Assembly: GCF_014873495.1 (NCBI RefSeq)
Contig: NZ_JADBGF010000001.1
Location: 3,844,001-3,908,000, forward strand
Direction of reading: 5' to 3'
Source: Streptomyces stelliscabiei
GTDB taxonomy: Bacteria; Actinomycetota; Actinomycetes; Streptomycetales; Streptomycetaceae
DNA: 64,000 bases
The notes beneath the pieces are model-generated. The model ran no database searches, was not told the DNA's origin, and was given only the letters and a program-made list of their open reading frames with translations. This document shows, in pieces, positions 33,869-40,994 of the stretch (positions are counted from its first letter, which is position 1; each line of letters opens with the position of its first letter). Position numbers and translations under genes: made by a program.

Positions 33869-34417
33869 TCACACCACCTCGTCCTCGTGCAGGCGGGTGC
33901 GCAGGGCGCGGACCGCCGAGTGGAGCCTGCTCTTGACCGTGCCCTCGGGGATACCGAGTTCGTCGGCGATCCCGCGCACCGGCAGGTCGGCGTAGAAGCG
34001 CAGGACGAGGACCTGACGCAGGGCGTCGGGCAGCTCGTCCAGGCCTCGGGCGACGGCGAGCGAGAGCACGCTGGAGTCCTCCCCCGAAGGCAGCTCGTGC
34101 TGGCGCAGCGAGGCCAGACGCTCCCCCAGGCGCTCCTGGCGCCGCTTGGCGCGGTGCCAGTCCATCGCCAGGTTGGAGGCGACCACCGCCGCCCACGCGG
34201 ACACGTCCCGCGGTGCCTCCTGGCCGTTCGCGGCCCGCTCCAGCAGCCGCAGTCGGACCTGCTGTACCCCGTCCAGCAGGTCCGACTGCGGCACACCGCC
34301 GAGCGCGAGCACCGCCCGCACCCGCCGCTCCTGGGCCTCGTCCAGCGGGTCGTGCGCCTCCCGGACGCTCGCAACCTCCCGGACGCTCTCGACGTGGCGC
34401 GCCTTTCTGCGCAGCAC
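33869..34417 (-). CDS. ECF-type RNA polymerase sigma factor
   Basis: A 182-residue group-4 sigma factor. Region 2 is seen as the segment ending VSAWAAVVASNLAMDWHRAKRRQE, and region 4 as LPDALRQVLVLRFYADLPVRGIADELGIPEGTVKSRLHSAVRALRTRL, with a typical helix-turn-helix for -35 recognition. It directs RNA polymerase to a small stress or envelope regulon. The gene is followed after one base by a membrane protein that probably holds it inactive. The ATG at 34417 lies after GGGAGGGG. Region 2 is somewhat diverged, but the length and region 4 make the family clear. Autoregulation from the upstream 357-base gap is likely for this class. Confidence 0.88.
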   Translation of the reverse strand: MLRRKARHVESVREVASVREAHDPLDEAQERRVRAVLALGGVPQSDLLDGVQQVRLRLLERAANGQEAPRDVSAWAAVVASNLAMDWHRAKRRQERLGERLASLRQHELPSGEDSSVLSLAVARGLDELPDALRQVLVLRFYADLPVRGIADELGIPEGTVKSRLHSAVRALRTRLHEDEVV

Positions 34418-34774
34418 AGTCCCCCCTCCCCTCCCGCGTTTCCCCTACGACGCCGCCCCGGGCCGAAACGTTCGGCGGGTTCGGCCCGGCTTTCCCGGCG
34501 GAGCGCAGAGGCGTACGTCACACCTTCGCGTGCGCCCGGATGCCGTGGGCAGGGTCGGGGCAGCACAGCTTGCGGTACGGGGCCACCGTAGGGCGAATTT
34601 CTCCAGCTCAGCCGGGGTGGCGGCCAAAGAAGCGGTCCCGGTGGCAGGGTCTGTCGCGTCCCGTCTGTCGGACCAGCCGGTCAATCGATTGGACAGGCGG
34701 GCCCGGCCTGACCGCATGATGGAAAGGCCTCGGCCATGCCGCAGACACACCAGAGCCACGTAGAAGGAGTCGCC
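34418..34774. other. Divergent intergenic region between the sigma factor and asd
   Basis: No gene is supported in these 357 bases. It must contain the sigma-factor promoter (minus) and the asd promoter (plus). A ttggac about 80 bases before asd (34690-34695) with a catgat further on are loose candidates only. Confidence 0.4.
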
Positions 34775-35791
34775 GTGAGGGTCGGAATCGTCGGAGCCAC
34801 CGGTCAGGTCGGCACGGTCATGCGCAGGATCCTCAAGGACCGCGACTTCCCGACGAGCGAGCTGCGCCTGTTCGCGTCCGCCCGTTCGGCCGGTTCGGTC
34901 GTCGACGGCGTGACGGTCGAGGACGCGGCGACGGCCGACTACACCGGCCTCGACATCGTCCTGTTCTCCGCGGGCGGCGCGACCTCGAAGGCGCTGGCCG
35001 AGAAGGTGGCCTCGCAGGGCGCGGTCGTGATCGACAACTCCTCCGCGTGGCGCCGGGACCCCGAGGTACCGCTGGTCGTCTCCGAGGTGAACCCGCACGC
35101 GATCGCCGACCGCCCCAAGGGCATCATCGCCAACCCGAACTGCACGACGATGGCGGCGATGCCGGTCCTGCGTCCGCTGCACGAGGAGGCGGGTCTCGAA
35201 GCCCTCGTCGTCGCCACCTACCAGGCGGTGTCCGGCTCCGGCGTGGCGGGCGTCGCCGAGCTGCACGGCCAGGTCCAGAAGGTCGTCGGGGACGCGGACA
35301 AGCTGACGCACGACGGCTCGGCGGTCGACTTCCCCGAGCCGGGCGTCTACCAGCGTCCCATCGCCTTCAACGTCGTCCCCCTCGCCGGCTCGATCGTCGA
35401 CGACGGTCTGCACGAGACGGACGAGGAGCAGAAGCTCCGCCACGAGTCCCGCAAGATCCTGGAGATCCCCGGCCTCAAGGTCTCAGGCACCTGCGTCCGC
35501 GTCCCGGTCTTCTCCGGCCACTCCCTCCAGGTGAACGCCCGCTTCGCGCGCCCGATCACGGTGGAGCGCGCGACGGAGCTGCTGGCCGGCGCCCCCGGCG
35601 TCGCCCTCTCCGAGATCCCGACCCCCCTGCAGGCCGCCGGCCAGGACCCGTCCTTCGTGGGCCGCATCCGCGCCGACGAGACGGTGGACAACGGCCTGGC
35701 CCTCTTCGTCTCCAACGACAACCTCCGCAAGGGCGCCGCGCTGAACGCGGTCCAGATCGCGGAGCTGGTGGCGGCGGAGCTGAGCGAGTAG
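34775..35791 (+). CDS. asd: Aspartate-semialdehyde dehydrogenase
   Basis: A 338-residue NADP-dependent enzyme reducing beta-aspartyl phosphate to aspartate semialdehyde, the branch point to lysine/diaminopimelate, threonine, methionine and isoleucine. The N-terminal nucleotide-binding motif is VGIVGATGQVGTVMRRIL, the catalytic cysteine is in NPNCTTMAAMP (about 122), and the substrate-binding GSGVAGVAEL and SGHSLQVN with the active histidine are present. The GTG at 34775 after AGAAGGAG is chosen; an upstream in-frame ATG at 34736 adds a tail without family character. No aspartokinase gene lies next to it. A terminator follows at 35808-35844. Confidence 0.95.
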   Translation: MRVGIVGATGQVGTVMRRILKDRDFPTSELRLFASARSAGSVVDGVTVEDAATADYTGLDIVLFSAGGATSKALAEKVASQGAVVIDNSSAWRRDPEVPLVVSEVNPHAIADRPKGIIANPNCTTMAAMPVLRPLHEEAGLEALVVATYQAVSGSGVAGVAELHGQVQKVVGDADKLTHDGSAVDFPEPGVYQRPIAFNVVPLAGSIVDDGLHETDEEQKLRHESRKILEIPGLKVSGTCVRVPVFSGHSLQVNARFARPITVERATELLAGAPGVALSEIPTPLQAAGQDPSFVGRIRADETVDNGLALFVSNDNLRKGAALNAVQIAELVAAELSE

Positions 35792-35807
35792 GCGGACGGT
35801 ACGCGAG

Positions 35808-35844
35808 GAAGGGGCGCCCACCGGATGGCGGTGGGCGCCCCTTC
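35808..35844 (+). terminator. Intrinsic terminator after asd
   Basis: A 15-base perfect stem (gaaggggcgcccacc / ggtgggcgccccttc) with a seven-base loop begins 16 bases after the asd stop. Confidence 0.85.
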
Positions 35845-35952
35845 GCGTGTTCGAAGGACGGGGTAAGGGTGTTCGCGCGGGAATCGGCATCCGTGCGAGG
35901 ACACCGGTCATGGAAGGATGGCGCAACCCACACATACCGAGGAGATGACCGC

Positions 35953-38535
35953 GTGCCTGGCACAAACCTGACCCGCGACGAGGCTCAGCAGCGGGCGGCG
36001 CTGCTCACCGTCGACTCGTACGAGATCGATCTCGACCTCTCCGGCGCGCAGAGCGGGGGAGGCACCTACCGGTCCGTGACCACCGTGCGCTTCGACGTCA
36101 CGGAGAGCGGCACGACGTCCTTCATCGACCTGGTGGCCCCGACCGTCCACGAGGTGACCCTCAACGGCGACGCGCTGGACCCGGCGGAGGTCTTCGCGGA
36201 CTCCCGGATCGCGCTTCCCGGGCTGCTCCAGGGCCGCAACATCCTGCGGGTCGTGGCCGACGCCGCGTACACCAACACGGGCGAGGGCCTGCACCGGTTC
36301 GTGGACCCGGTCGACGACCAGGCGTACCTGTACACGCAGTTCGAGGTCCCCGACGCCCGCCGTGTCTTCGCGAGCTTCGAACAGCCGGACCTGAAGGCCA
36401 CGTTCCAGTTCACCGTGAAGGCCCCGACGGGCTGGACCGTCATCTCGAACTCGCCGACTCCGGAGCCCAAGGACGACGTCTGGGTCTTCGAGCCGACGCC
36501 CCGGATCTCCACGTACATCACGGCGCTCATCGTCGGCCCGTACCACTCGGTGCACAGCGTGTACGAGAAGGACGGGCAGAGCGTGCCGCTCGGCATCTAC
36601 TGCCGGCCGTCCCTCGCCGAGCACCTGGACTCCGACGCGATCTTCGAGGTCACGCGGCAGGGCTTCGAGTGGTTCCAGGAGAAGTTCGACTACGCGTACC
36701 CGTTCAAGAAGTACGACCAGCTGTTCGTGCCGGAGTTCAACGCGGGCGCGATGGAGAACGCGGGCGCGGTGACCATCCGCGACCAGTACGTCTTCCGCTC
36801 GAAGGTGACGGACGCGGCGTACGAGGTCCGCGCCGAGACCATCCTCCACGAGCTGGCCCACATGTGGTTCGGCGACCTGGTGACGATGGAGTGGTGGAAC
36901 GACCTGTGGCTGAACGAGTCGTTCGCCACCTACACGTCGATCGCCTGCCAGGCGGACGCGCCCGGCTCGCGCTGGCCGCACTCCTGGACCACGTTCGCCA
37001 ACTCCATGAAGACCTGGGCGTACCGGCAGGACCAGCTGCCGTCCACACACCCGATCATGGCGGAGATCAACGACCTGGACGACGTCCTCGTCAACTTCGA
37101 CGGCATCACCTACGCGAAGGGTGCCTCCGTCCTGAAGCAGCTCGTCGCGTACGTCGGGCAGGACGAGTTCTTCCGGGGCGTGCAGGCCTACTTCAAGGCG
37201 CACGCGTACGGCAACACGCGTCTGTCCGACCTGCTGGGCTCTCTGGAGAAGACCTCCGGCCGCGATCTGAAGGCCTGGTCGAAGGCGTGGCTGGAGACGG
37301 CGGGCATCAACGTCCTGCGCCCCGAGATCGAGACGGACGAGCACGGGGTCATCACCGCGTTCGCGATCCGCCAGGAGGCCCCGGCGCTGCCCGCGGGCGC
37401 GAAGGGCGAGCCGACGCTGCGTCCGCACCGTATCGCGGTCGGCCTGTACGAACTCGACGACGACAGCGGCAAGCTGATCCGCGACGAGCGCGTCGAGCTG
37501 GACGTCGACGGTGAACTGACCGCCGTGCCCCAGCTGGTGGGCCGCCGCCGCCCGGCCGTGGTCCTCCTCAACGACGACGACCTGTCGTACGCGAAGGTCC
37601 GCCTCGACGAGCGGTCGCTCGCGTTCGTCACCGAGCACCTCGGCGACTTCGAGGCCTCCCTCCCCCGCGCGCTGTGCTGGGCCTCGGCCTGGGACATGAC
37701 ACGTGACGCGGAGCTGGCGACCCGGGACTACCTGTCGCTCGTCCTGTCGGGCATCGGCAAGGAGTCCGACATCGGTGTCGTCCAGTCGCTGCACCGCCAG
37801 GTGAAGCTGGCGATCGAGATGTACGCCGACCCCACGGCCCGCGAGGCGCTGCTGACCCGCTGGACGGACGCCACGCTCGCGCATCTGCGGGCCGCGGCCG
37901 CCGGTTCCGACCACCAGCTGGCCTGGGCCCGCGCGTTCGCCGCGACGGCCCGCACGCCCGAGCAGCTGGACCTGCTGGAGGCGCTGCTGGAGGGCACGCA
38001 GACGATCGAGGGCCTGGCCGTCGACACCGAGCTGCGCTGGTCCTTCGTACAGCGGCTCGCGACGGTGGGCCGCTACGACGAGGCGGAGATCGCCGGCGAG
38101 TACGAGCGCGACCGGACCGCCGCCGGTGAGCGCCACGCGGCCACCGCCCGCGCCTCCCGTCCGACCGCCGAGGCGAAGGCGGAGGCCTGGTCGCAGGTCA
38201 TCGAGTCGGACAAGCTCCCCAACGCGCTGCAGGAAGCGGTGATCGGCGGCTTCGTCCAGACCGACCAGCGCGACCTCCTCGCCGCCTACACCGACCCGTA
38301 CTTCGAGGTGGTGAAGGACATCTGGGAGTCCCGCTCACACGAGATCGCCCAGCAGATCGCGATCGGCCTCTACCCGTCGGTCCAGGTCTCGGCCGACACC
38401 CTGCACAAGACGGACGCCTGGCTGACCGCCGCCGAGCCCAACGCGGCCCTCCGCCGCCTGATCTCGGAGTCCCGCTCGGGCGTGGAGCGAGCGCTGCGGG
38501 CCCAGGCCGCGGACGCGGCGGCGGCCACGGAGTAG
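35953..38535 (+). CDS. pepN: Aminopeptidase N (M1 zinc metallopeptidase), copy 2
   Basis: An 860-residue M1 aminopeptidase starting with GTG at 35953 (PGTNLTRDEAQQRAALLTVDSYEIDLDL). The exopeptidase motif is NAGAMENAGAVTI (about 265) and the zinc motif HELAHMWFGDLVTMEWWNDLWLNESFA (about 298-322) is complete. It is a close paralogue of the enzyme at 19912-22506: same start, same domain order, nearly equal length. Here the loop reads GAMENAG, as in most family members, whereas the other copy has GAMENPG, hinting at differing specificity. GAGGAGATGACC supplies the ribosome-binding site. It is monocistronic with a terminator at 38553-38596. Confidence 0.94.
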   Translation: MPGTNLTRDEAQQRAALLTVDSYEIDLDLSGAQSGGGTYRSVTTVRFDVTESGTTSFIDLVAPTVHEVTLNGDALDPAEVFADSRIALPGLLQGRNILRVVADAAYTNTGEGLHRFVDPVDDQAYLYTQFEVPDARRVFASFEQPDLKATFQFTVKAPTGWTVISNSPTPEPKDDVWVFEPTPRISTYITALIVGPYHSVHSVYEKDGQSVPLGIYCRPSLAEHLDSDAIFEVTRQGFEWFQEKFDYAYPFKKYDQLFVPEFNAGAMENAGAVTIRDQYVFRSKVTDAAYEVRAETILHELAHMWFGDLVTMEWWNDLWLNESFATYTSIACQADAPGSRWPHSWTTFANSMKTWAYRQDQLPSTHPIMAEINDLDDVLVNFDGITYAKGASVLKQLVAYVGQDEFFRGVQAYFKAHAYGNTRLSDLLGSLEKTSGRDLKAWSKAWLETAGINVLRPEIETDEHGVITAFAIRQEAPALPAGAKGEPTLRPHRIAVGLYELDDDSGKLIRDERVELDVDGELTAVPQLVGRRRPAVVLLNDDDLSYAKVRLDERSLAFVTEHLGDFEASLPRALCWASAWDMTRDAELATRDYLSLVLSGIGKESDIGVVQSLHRQVKLAIEMYADPTAREALLTRWTDATLAHLRAAAAGSDHQLAWARAFAATARTPEQLDLLEALLEGTQTIEGLAVDTELRWSFVQRLATVGRYDEAEIAGEYERDRTAAGERHAATARASRPTAEAKAEAWSQVIESDKLPNALQEAVIGGFVQTDQRDLLAAYTDPYFEVVKDIWESRSHEIAQQIAIGLYPSVQVSADTLHKTDAWLTAAEPNAALRRLISESRSGVERALRAQAADAAAATE

Positions 38536-38552
38536 CCACCGCCGCTCGTACG

Positions 38553-38596
38553 ACGACAGGGGCGCCCGGTGATCTCTCACCGGGCGCCCCTGTCGT
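38553..38596. terminator. Bidirectional terminator between pepN copy 2 and the EamA transporter
   Basis: A 20-base perfect stem (acgacaggggcgcccggtga / tcaccgggcgcccctgtcgt) with a four-base loop lies between convergent genes, ending four bases before the transporter stop codon. Confidence 0.9.
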
Positions 38597-38599
38597 TCG

Positions 38600-39565
38600 T
38601 CAGCGGCCGGGGCGGCCGACGAGCGGGGCCTGCGACTCGCCGCCGTGCCGCGGCCGAGGCACGTGCCCTCCCCCGTCGGCCGGCGTCGGCGTGCGGGGCT
38701 GGAGCTGGCCGGCGATCGTCGCGCCGAAGGCGATGGCCATGCCGAGCAGCTGGAGAGGGCCGAGGGACTGGCCGAGCGCCGCCCAGCCGACGACAGCGGC
38801 GGTGAGGGGGGACAGGGGGCCGAGGAAGGTGACCTGGGTGGCGGAGAGGCGGCCGATGCCCCGGAACCAGAGCCAGTAGGAGACGGCGGTGTTGCCCAGC
38901 ATGAGGTAGAGGTAGCCGCCGATCGCCGGGCCGTCCAGGGCCGGGGGCGCGCCCTCGACCAGCAGGGCGAGCGGGGCGATCAGGAGGCCGCCCGCGGTCA
39001 GCTGCCAGCCGGTGAGGGCGAGGGGGCTGACGCCGGCCGGGCGCCCCCACCGCTTGGTGAGGACCGTGCCGGTGGACATGGAGGCGGTGGAGGCGAGCGC
39101 CGCGAGCAGTCCGACCGGGTCCAGCGCGCCCGCCGCCTTCAGGACGACCAGACTGACGCCGAGGGCCGCGGCGATGCCGGTGAGCAGCGTGCGTACGGTC
39201 GGCCGGTCGCCCAGCAGCAGGGCCGCCAGTCCCGCGACGAACAGGGGCCCGGTCGAGCCGACCACCGCCGCCATACCGCCCGGCAGCCGGTACGCGGAGA
39301 GGAAGAGCAGCGGGAAGAAGGCGCCGATGTTCAGCGCGCCCAGCACCGCGGCCTTCCACCACCAGACCCCGCGCGGCAGCGTGCGCGAGATCGCCAGGAG
39401 CAGCAGGCCCGCAGGGAGCGCCCGCACCAGGCCGGTGAACAGGGGGCGGTCGGCCGGCAGGAACTCCGTCGTCACGGCGTAGGTGGTGCCCCAGGAGAGA
39501 GGGGCGAGCGCGGTCAGGGCGATGAGGGGGAGACGACTGGCGGTGTGCGCGGTGTGCGCGGTCAT
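38600..39565 (-). CDS. EamA-family (drug/metabolite) exporter
   Basis: A 321-residue, ten-segment inner-membrane transporter with the internal duplication typical of EamA/DMT proteins; the first repeat begins LIALTALAPLSWGTTYAVTTEFLP and the second LASTASMSTGTVLTKRWG. Such proteins export amino acids, nucleobases or other metabolites, or confer resistance; the ligand is unknown. It is divergent from a MarR regulator with only 153 bases between, containing a perfect palindrome at 39648-39661, which is the standard layout of a MarR-controlled efflux pair. The C-terminal 35 residues are hydrophilic. The ATG at 39565 is used. Confidence 0.88.
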   Translation of the reverse strand: MTAHTAHTASRLPLIALTALAPLSWGTTYAVTTEFLPADRPLFTGLVRALPAGLLLLAISRTLPRGVWWWKAAVLGALNIGAFFPLLFLSAYRLPGGMAAVVGSTGPLFVAGLAALLLGDRPTVRTLLTGIAAALGVSLVVLKAAGALDPVGLLAALASTASMSTGTVLTKRWGRPAGVSPLALTGWQLTAGGLLIAPLALLVEGAPPALDGPAIGGYLYLMLGNTAVSYWLWFRGIGRLSATQVTFLGPLSPLTAAVVGWAALGQSLGPLQLLGMAIAFGATIAGQLQPRTPTPADGGGHVPRPRHGGESQAPLVGRPGR

Positions 39566-39647
39566 GGGACGCGTCCTTCGCGGCGGGGAGGGCGGCTCGG
39601 TCGGCAGGCAGGTGGGTGGGGTGCGGGGTATGGCTTGCTTGCGATTA

Positions 39648-39661
39648 GCTTAGTACTAAGC
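39648..39661. promoter_or_regulatory. Perfect 14-bp palindrome, candidate MarR operator
   Basis: The sequence gcttagtactaagc is its own reverse complement and lies between the divergent EamA and MarR genes, in an A/T-rich patch that stands out from the GC-rich surroundings. Two related phrases, aagccacttt (from 39658) and aagctacttt (from 39674), repeat at a 16-base spacing. Binding of the adjacent MarR protein is the simplest reading. Confidence 0.6.
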
Positions 39662-39718
39662 CACTTTCCGTCAAGCTACTTTCTTGCGGCCGACCCATCG
39701 GCATCCGATACTCACCCC

Positions 39719-40237
39719 ATGAACGCGCGCCCCGAGCCCGACAGGCCCCTTCGCGACCCCGTCGACACGATCGTCGACCAGTGGGCCGTGGCCCGACCCG
39801 ACCTGGACACCACCGCGATGGAGGTGTTCGGCCGGGTCTACCGGCTCTCGCGGGCGCTGGGAGACCGGATGGAGAAGGCGTACGCGCGGTTCGGGATCTC
39901 ACGCGGCGAGTTCGACGTGCTCGCGACCCTGCGGCGGTCCGGGGAGCCGTACACCCTCTCGCCCCGTCAGCTCTCCGCCGCCCTCATGCTCACCACCGGC
40001 GGGATGACCGGCCGACTCGACAAGCTCGAACGCGCGCACCTGCTCCGCCGCTCCCCCGACCCGCACGACCGCCGGGCCCTTCACGTCACCCTCACCGACG
40101 AGGGGCTGCGCCTGATCGACGAGGCGGTCGTGGCGGGCCTGGCCGTCCAGACCGAGGCGCTCTCCGCCCTGGACGACGAACAGGCCGGCCAACTGGCCGG
40201 CCTGCTGAGGCTGCTGGTGGTGGGCACGGGGTCATGA
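39719..40237 (+). CDS. MarR-family transcriptional regulator
   Basis: A 172-residue winged helix-turn-helix regulator. The ATG at 39719 gives MNARPEPDRPLRDPVDTIVDQW. The DNA-binding part reads YTLSPRQLSAALMLTTGGMTGRLDKLERAHLLRRSPDPHDRRALHVTLT, with the DxR wing typical of MarR proteins. It probably represses the divergent EamA exporter and itself through the palindrome at 39648-39661, releasing on binding a phenolic or other small ligand. It acts as a dimer. A terminator with a 19-base stem follows at 40247-40298. Confidence 0.9.
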   Translation: MNARPEPDRPLRDPVDTIVDQWAVARPDLDTTAMEVFGRVYRLSRALGDRMEKAYARFGISRGEFDVLATLRRSGEPYTLSPRQLSAALMLTTGGMTGRLDKLERAHLLRRSPDPHDRRALHVTLTDEGLRLIDEAVVAGLAVQTEALSALDDEQAGQLAGLLRLLVVGTGS

Positions 40238-40246
40238 CGGAACGCG

Positions 40247-40298
40247 TCGAGGGCACCCCCGGCGCGCGGGTGTGCGCGTGCGCCGGGGGTGCCCTCGA
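40247..40298 (+). terminator. Intrinsic terminator after the MarR gene
   Basis: A 19-base perfect stem (tcgagggcacccccggcgc / gcgccgggggtgccctcga) with a 14-base loop begins nine bases after the stop codon. The small membrane protein gene converges on it. Confidence 0.85.
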
Positions 40299-40330
40299 TG
40301 GAACGTCTCAGCGAGGTGGAGCGGAGGTGG

Positions 40331-40582
40331 TCAGGCCTTCGCCTTGGCCTTCGGCTGACGGTCCGTCGATCCGTCCAGGACCCACACGAGGCCGGCGATC
40401 ACGGCGAACAGGCCGATCGGCGCCACCACGAAGAGGCCGAGCGTCTCGATCACGCTGAGGCCCGGGCCCGGGTCGGCGCCGTCGTCGGGCGTCAGCGCGA
40501 GGGCGGGGGACGACATGAGCAGCATCATCAGCGTCGTACCGGCAGCCAGGGCGCCGGCGCGCAGGGCGTTCTTCTTGTCCAC
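40331..40582 (-). CDS. Small membrane protein of unknown function
   Basis: An 83-residue protein with an N-terminal signal-like segment (ALAAGTTLMMLLMSSPALALT) followed by a short acidic stretch (PDDGADPGPG), then a second hydrophobic segment (TLGLFVVAPIGLFAVIAGLVWVL) and a basic, alanine-lysine tail (PKAKAKA). It is therefore either a secreted-then-anchored protein or a two-pass membrane protein with both ends inside. I recognise no family. It stands alone, facing the MarR terminator, with a palindromic repeat region upstream. The clean start and typical topology make it likely genuine. Confidence 0.7.
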   Translation of the reverse strand: MDKKNALRAGALAAGTTLMMLLMSSPALALTPDDGADPGPGLSVIETLGLFVVAPIGLFAVIAGLVWVLDGSTDRQPKAKAKA

Positions 40583-40639
40583 GCGCTAAAGGTAACGAAC
40601 GCGCGGGGGGTTCGCTCGGGCGGGGGGCGCCTAAGGGGG

Positions 40640-40950
40640 TGGGGGTGGCGGGTCCGTCGGCGGGTGCGGGTGCGGGGGGCTGGTCGCGCAGTTCCCCGTG
40701 CCCCTAAAAACCCAGGCCCTGCGGACCTGAAAAGCACGGGGCTTGGCGGGCCTGAAAAGCGCGGGGCCTGCGGGCCTGAAAGCACGGGAGCCTCGCGGGT
40801 CCGAAAGGTGCAGGGGCCTCGCGGGTCCGAAAGCGCGGGAGCCTCGCGGGTCCGATAGTGCGGAGGCCTCGCAGGCCTGAAAGCGCGGGGCGCAGCCTCT
40901 GCTTTTCAGGAGCGCGGGGAACTGCGCGAACGGCCCCCACCGGAGCCGCA
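40640..40950. repeat. Streptomyces-type intergenic palindrome element, copy C (expanded)
   Basis: The region between the small membrane gene and the malQ stop carries two inverted arms: gcgcagttccccgtgcccct at about 40686-40705 and its counterpart agcgcggggaactgcgcga at about 40911-40929. In the other copies (613-728 and 4300-4388) the arms are close together; here about 205 bases of tandem repeat separate them. It lies directly 3' of malQ. Confidence 0.65.
40715..40890. repeat. Tandem array of about seven 25-bp units
   Basis: Units of roughly 24-26 bases follow the pattern cctcgcgggtccgaaagcgcgggag with variants (ggcctgaaaagcgcgggg and similar). Each unit contains gaaa flanked by C- and G-rich halves, so each can fold as a small hairpin. 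The degenerate, regular array lies between the arms of the palindrome element; it has no leader or conserved spacers and is not CRISPR. Confidence 0.8.
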
Positions 40951-40994
40951 CCCGCCGGCGCACCCGCACCCCCGAGCCATGAGGCACCCCCGAG

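Noticed and set aside
35047..35952. Very long frame fused in front of aminopeptidase N copy 2
   Set aside because: It overlaps asd and its terminator in another frame; the GTG at 35953 with GAGGAG matches the paralogue's start exactly.
40715..40890. Regular repeats resembling a CRISPR array
   Set aside because: Units are contiguous with no spacers, degenerate, and there are no cas genes; this is a tandem minisatellite.
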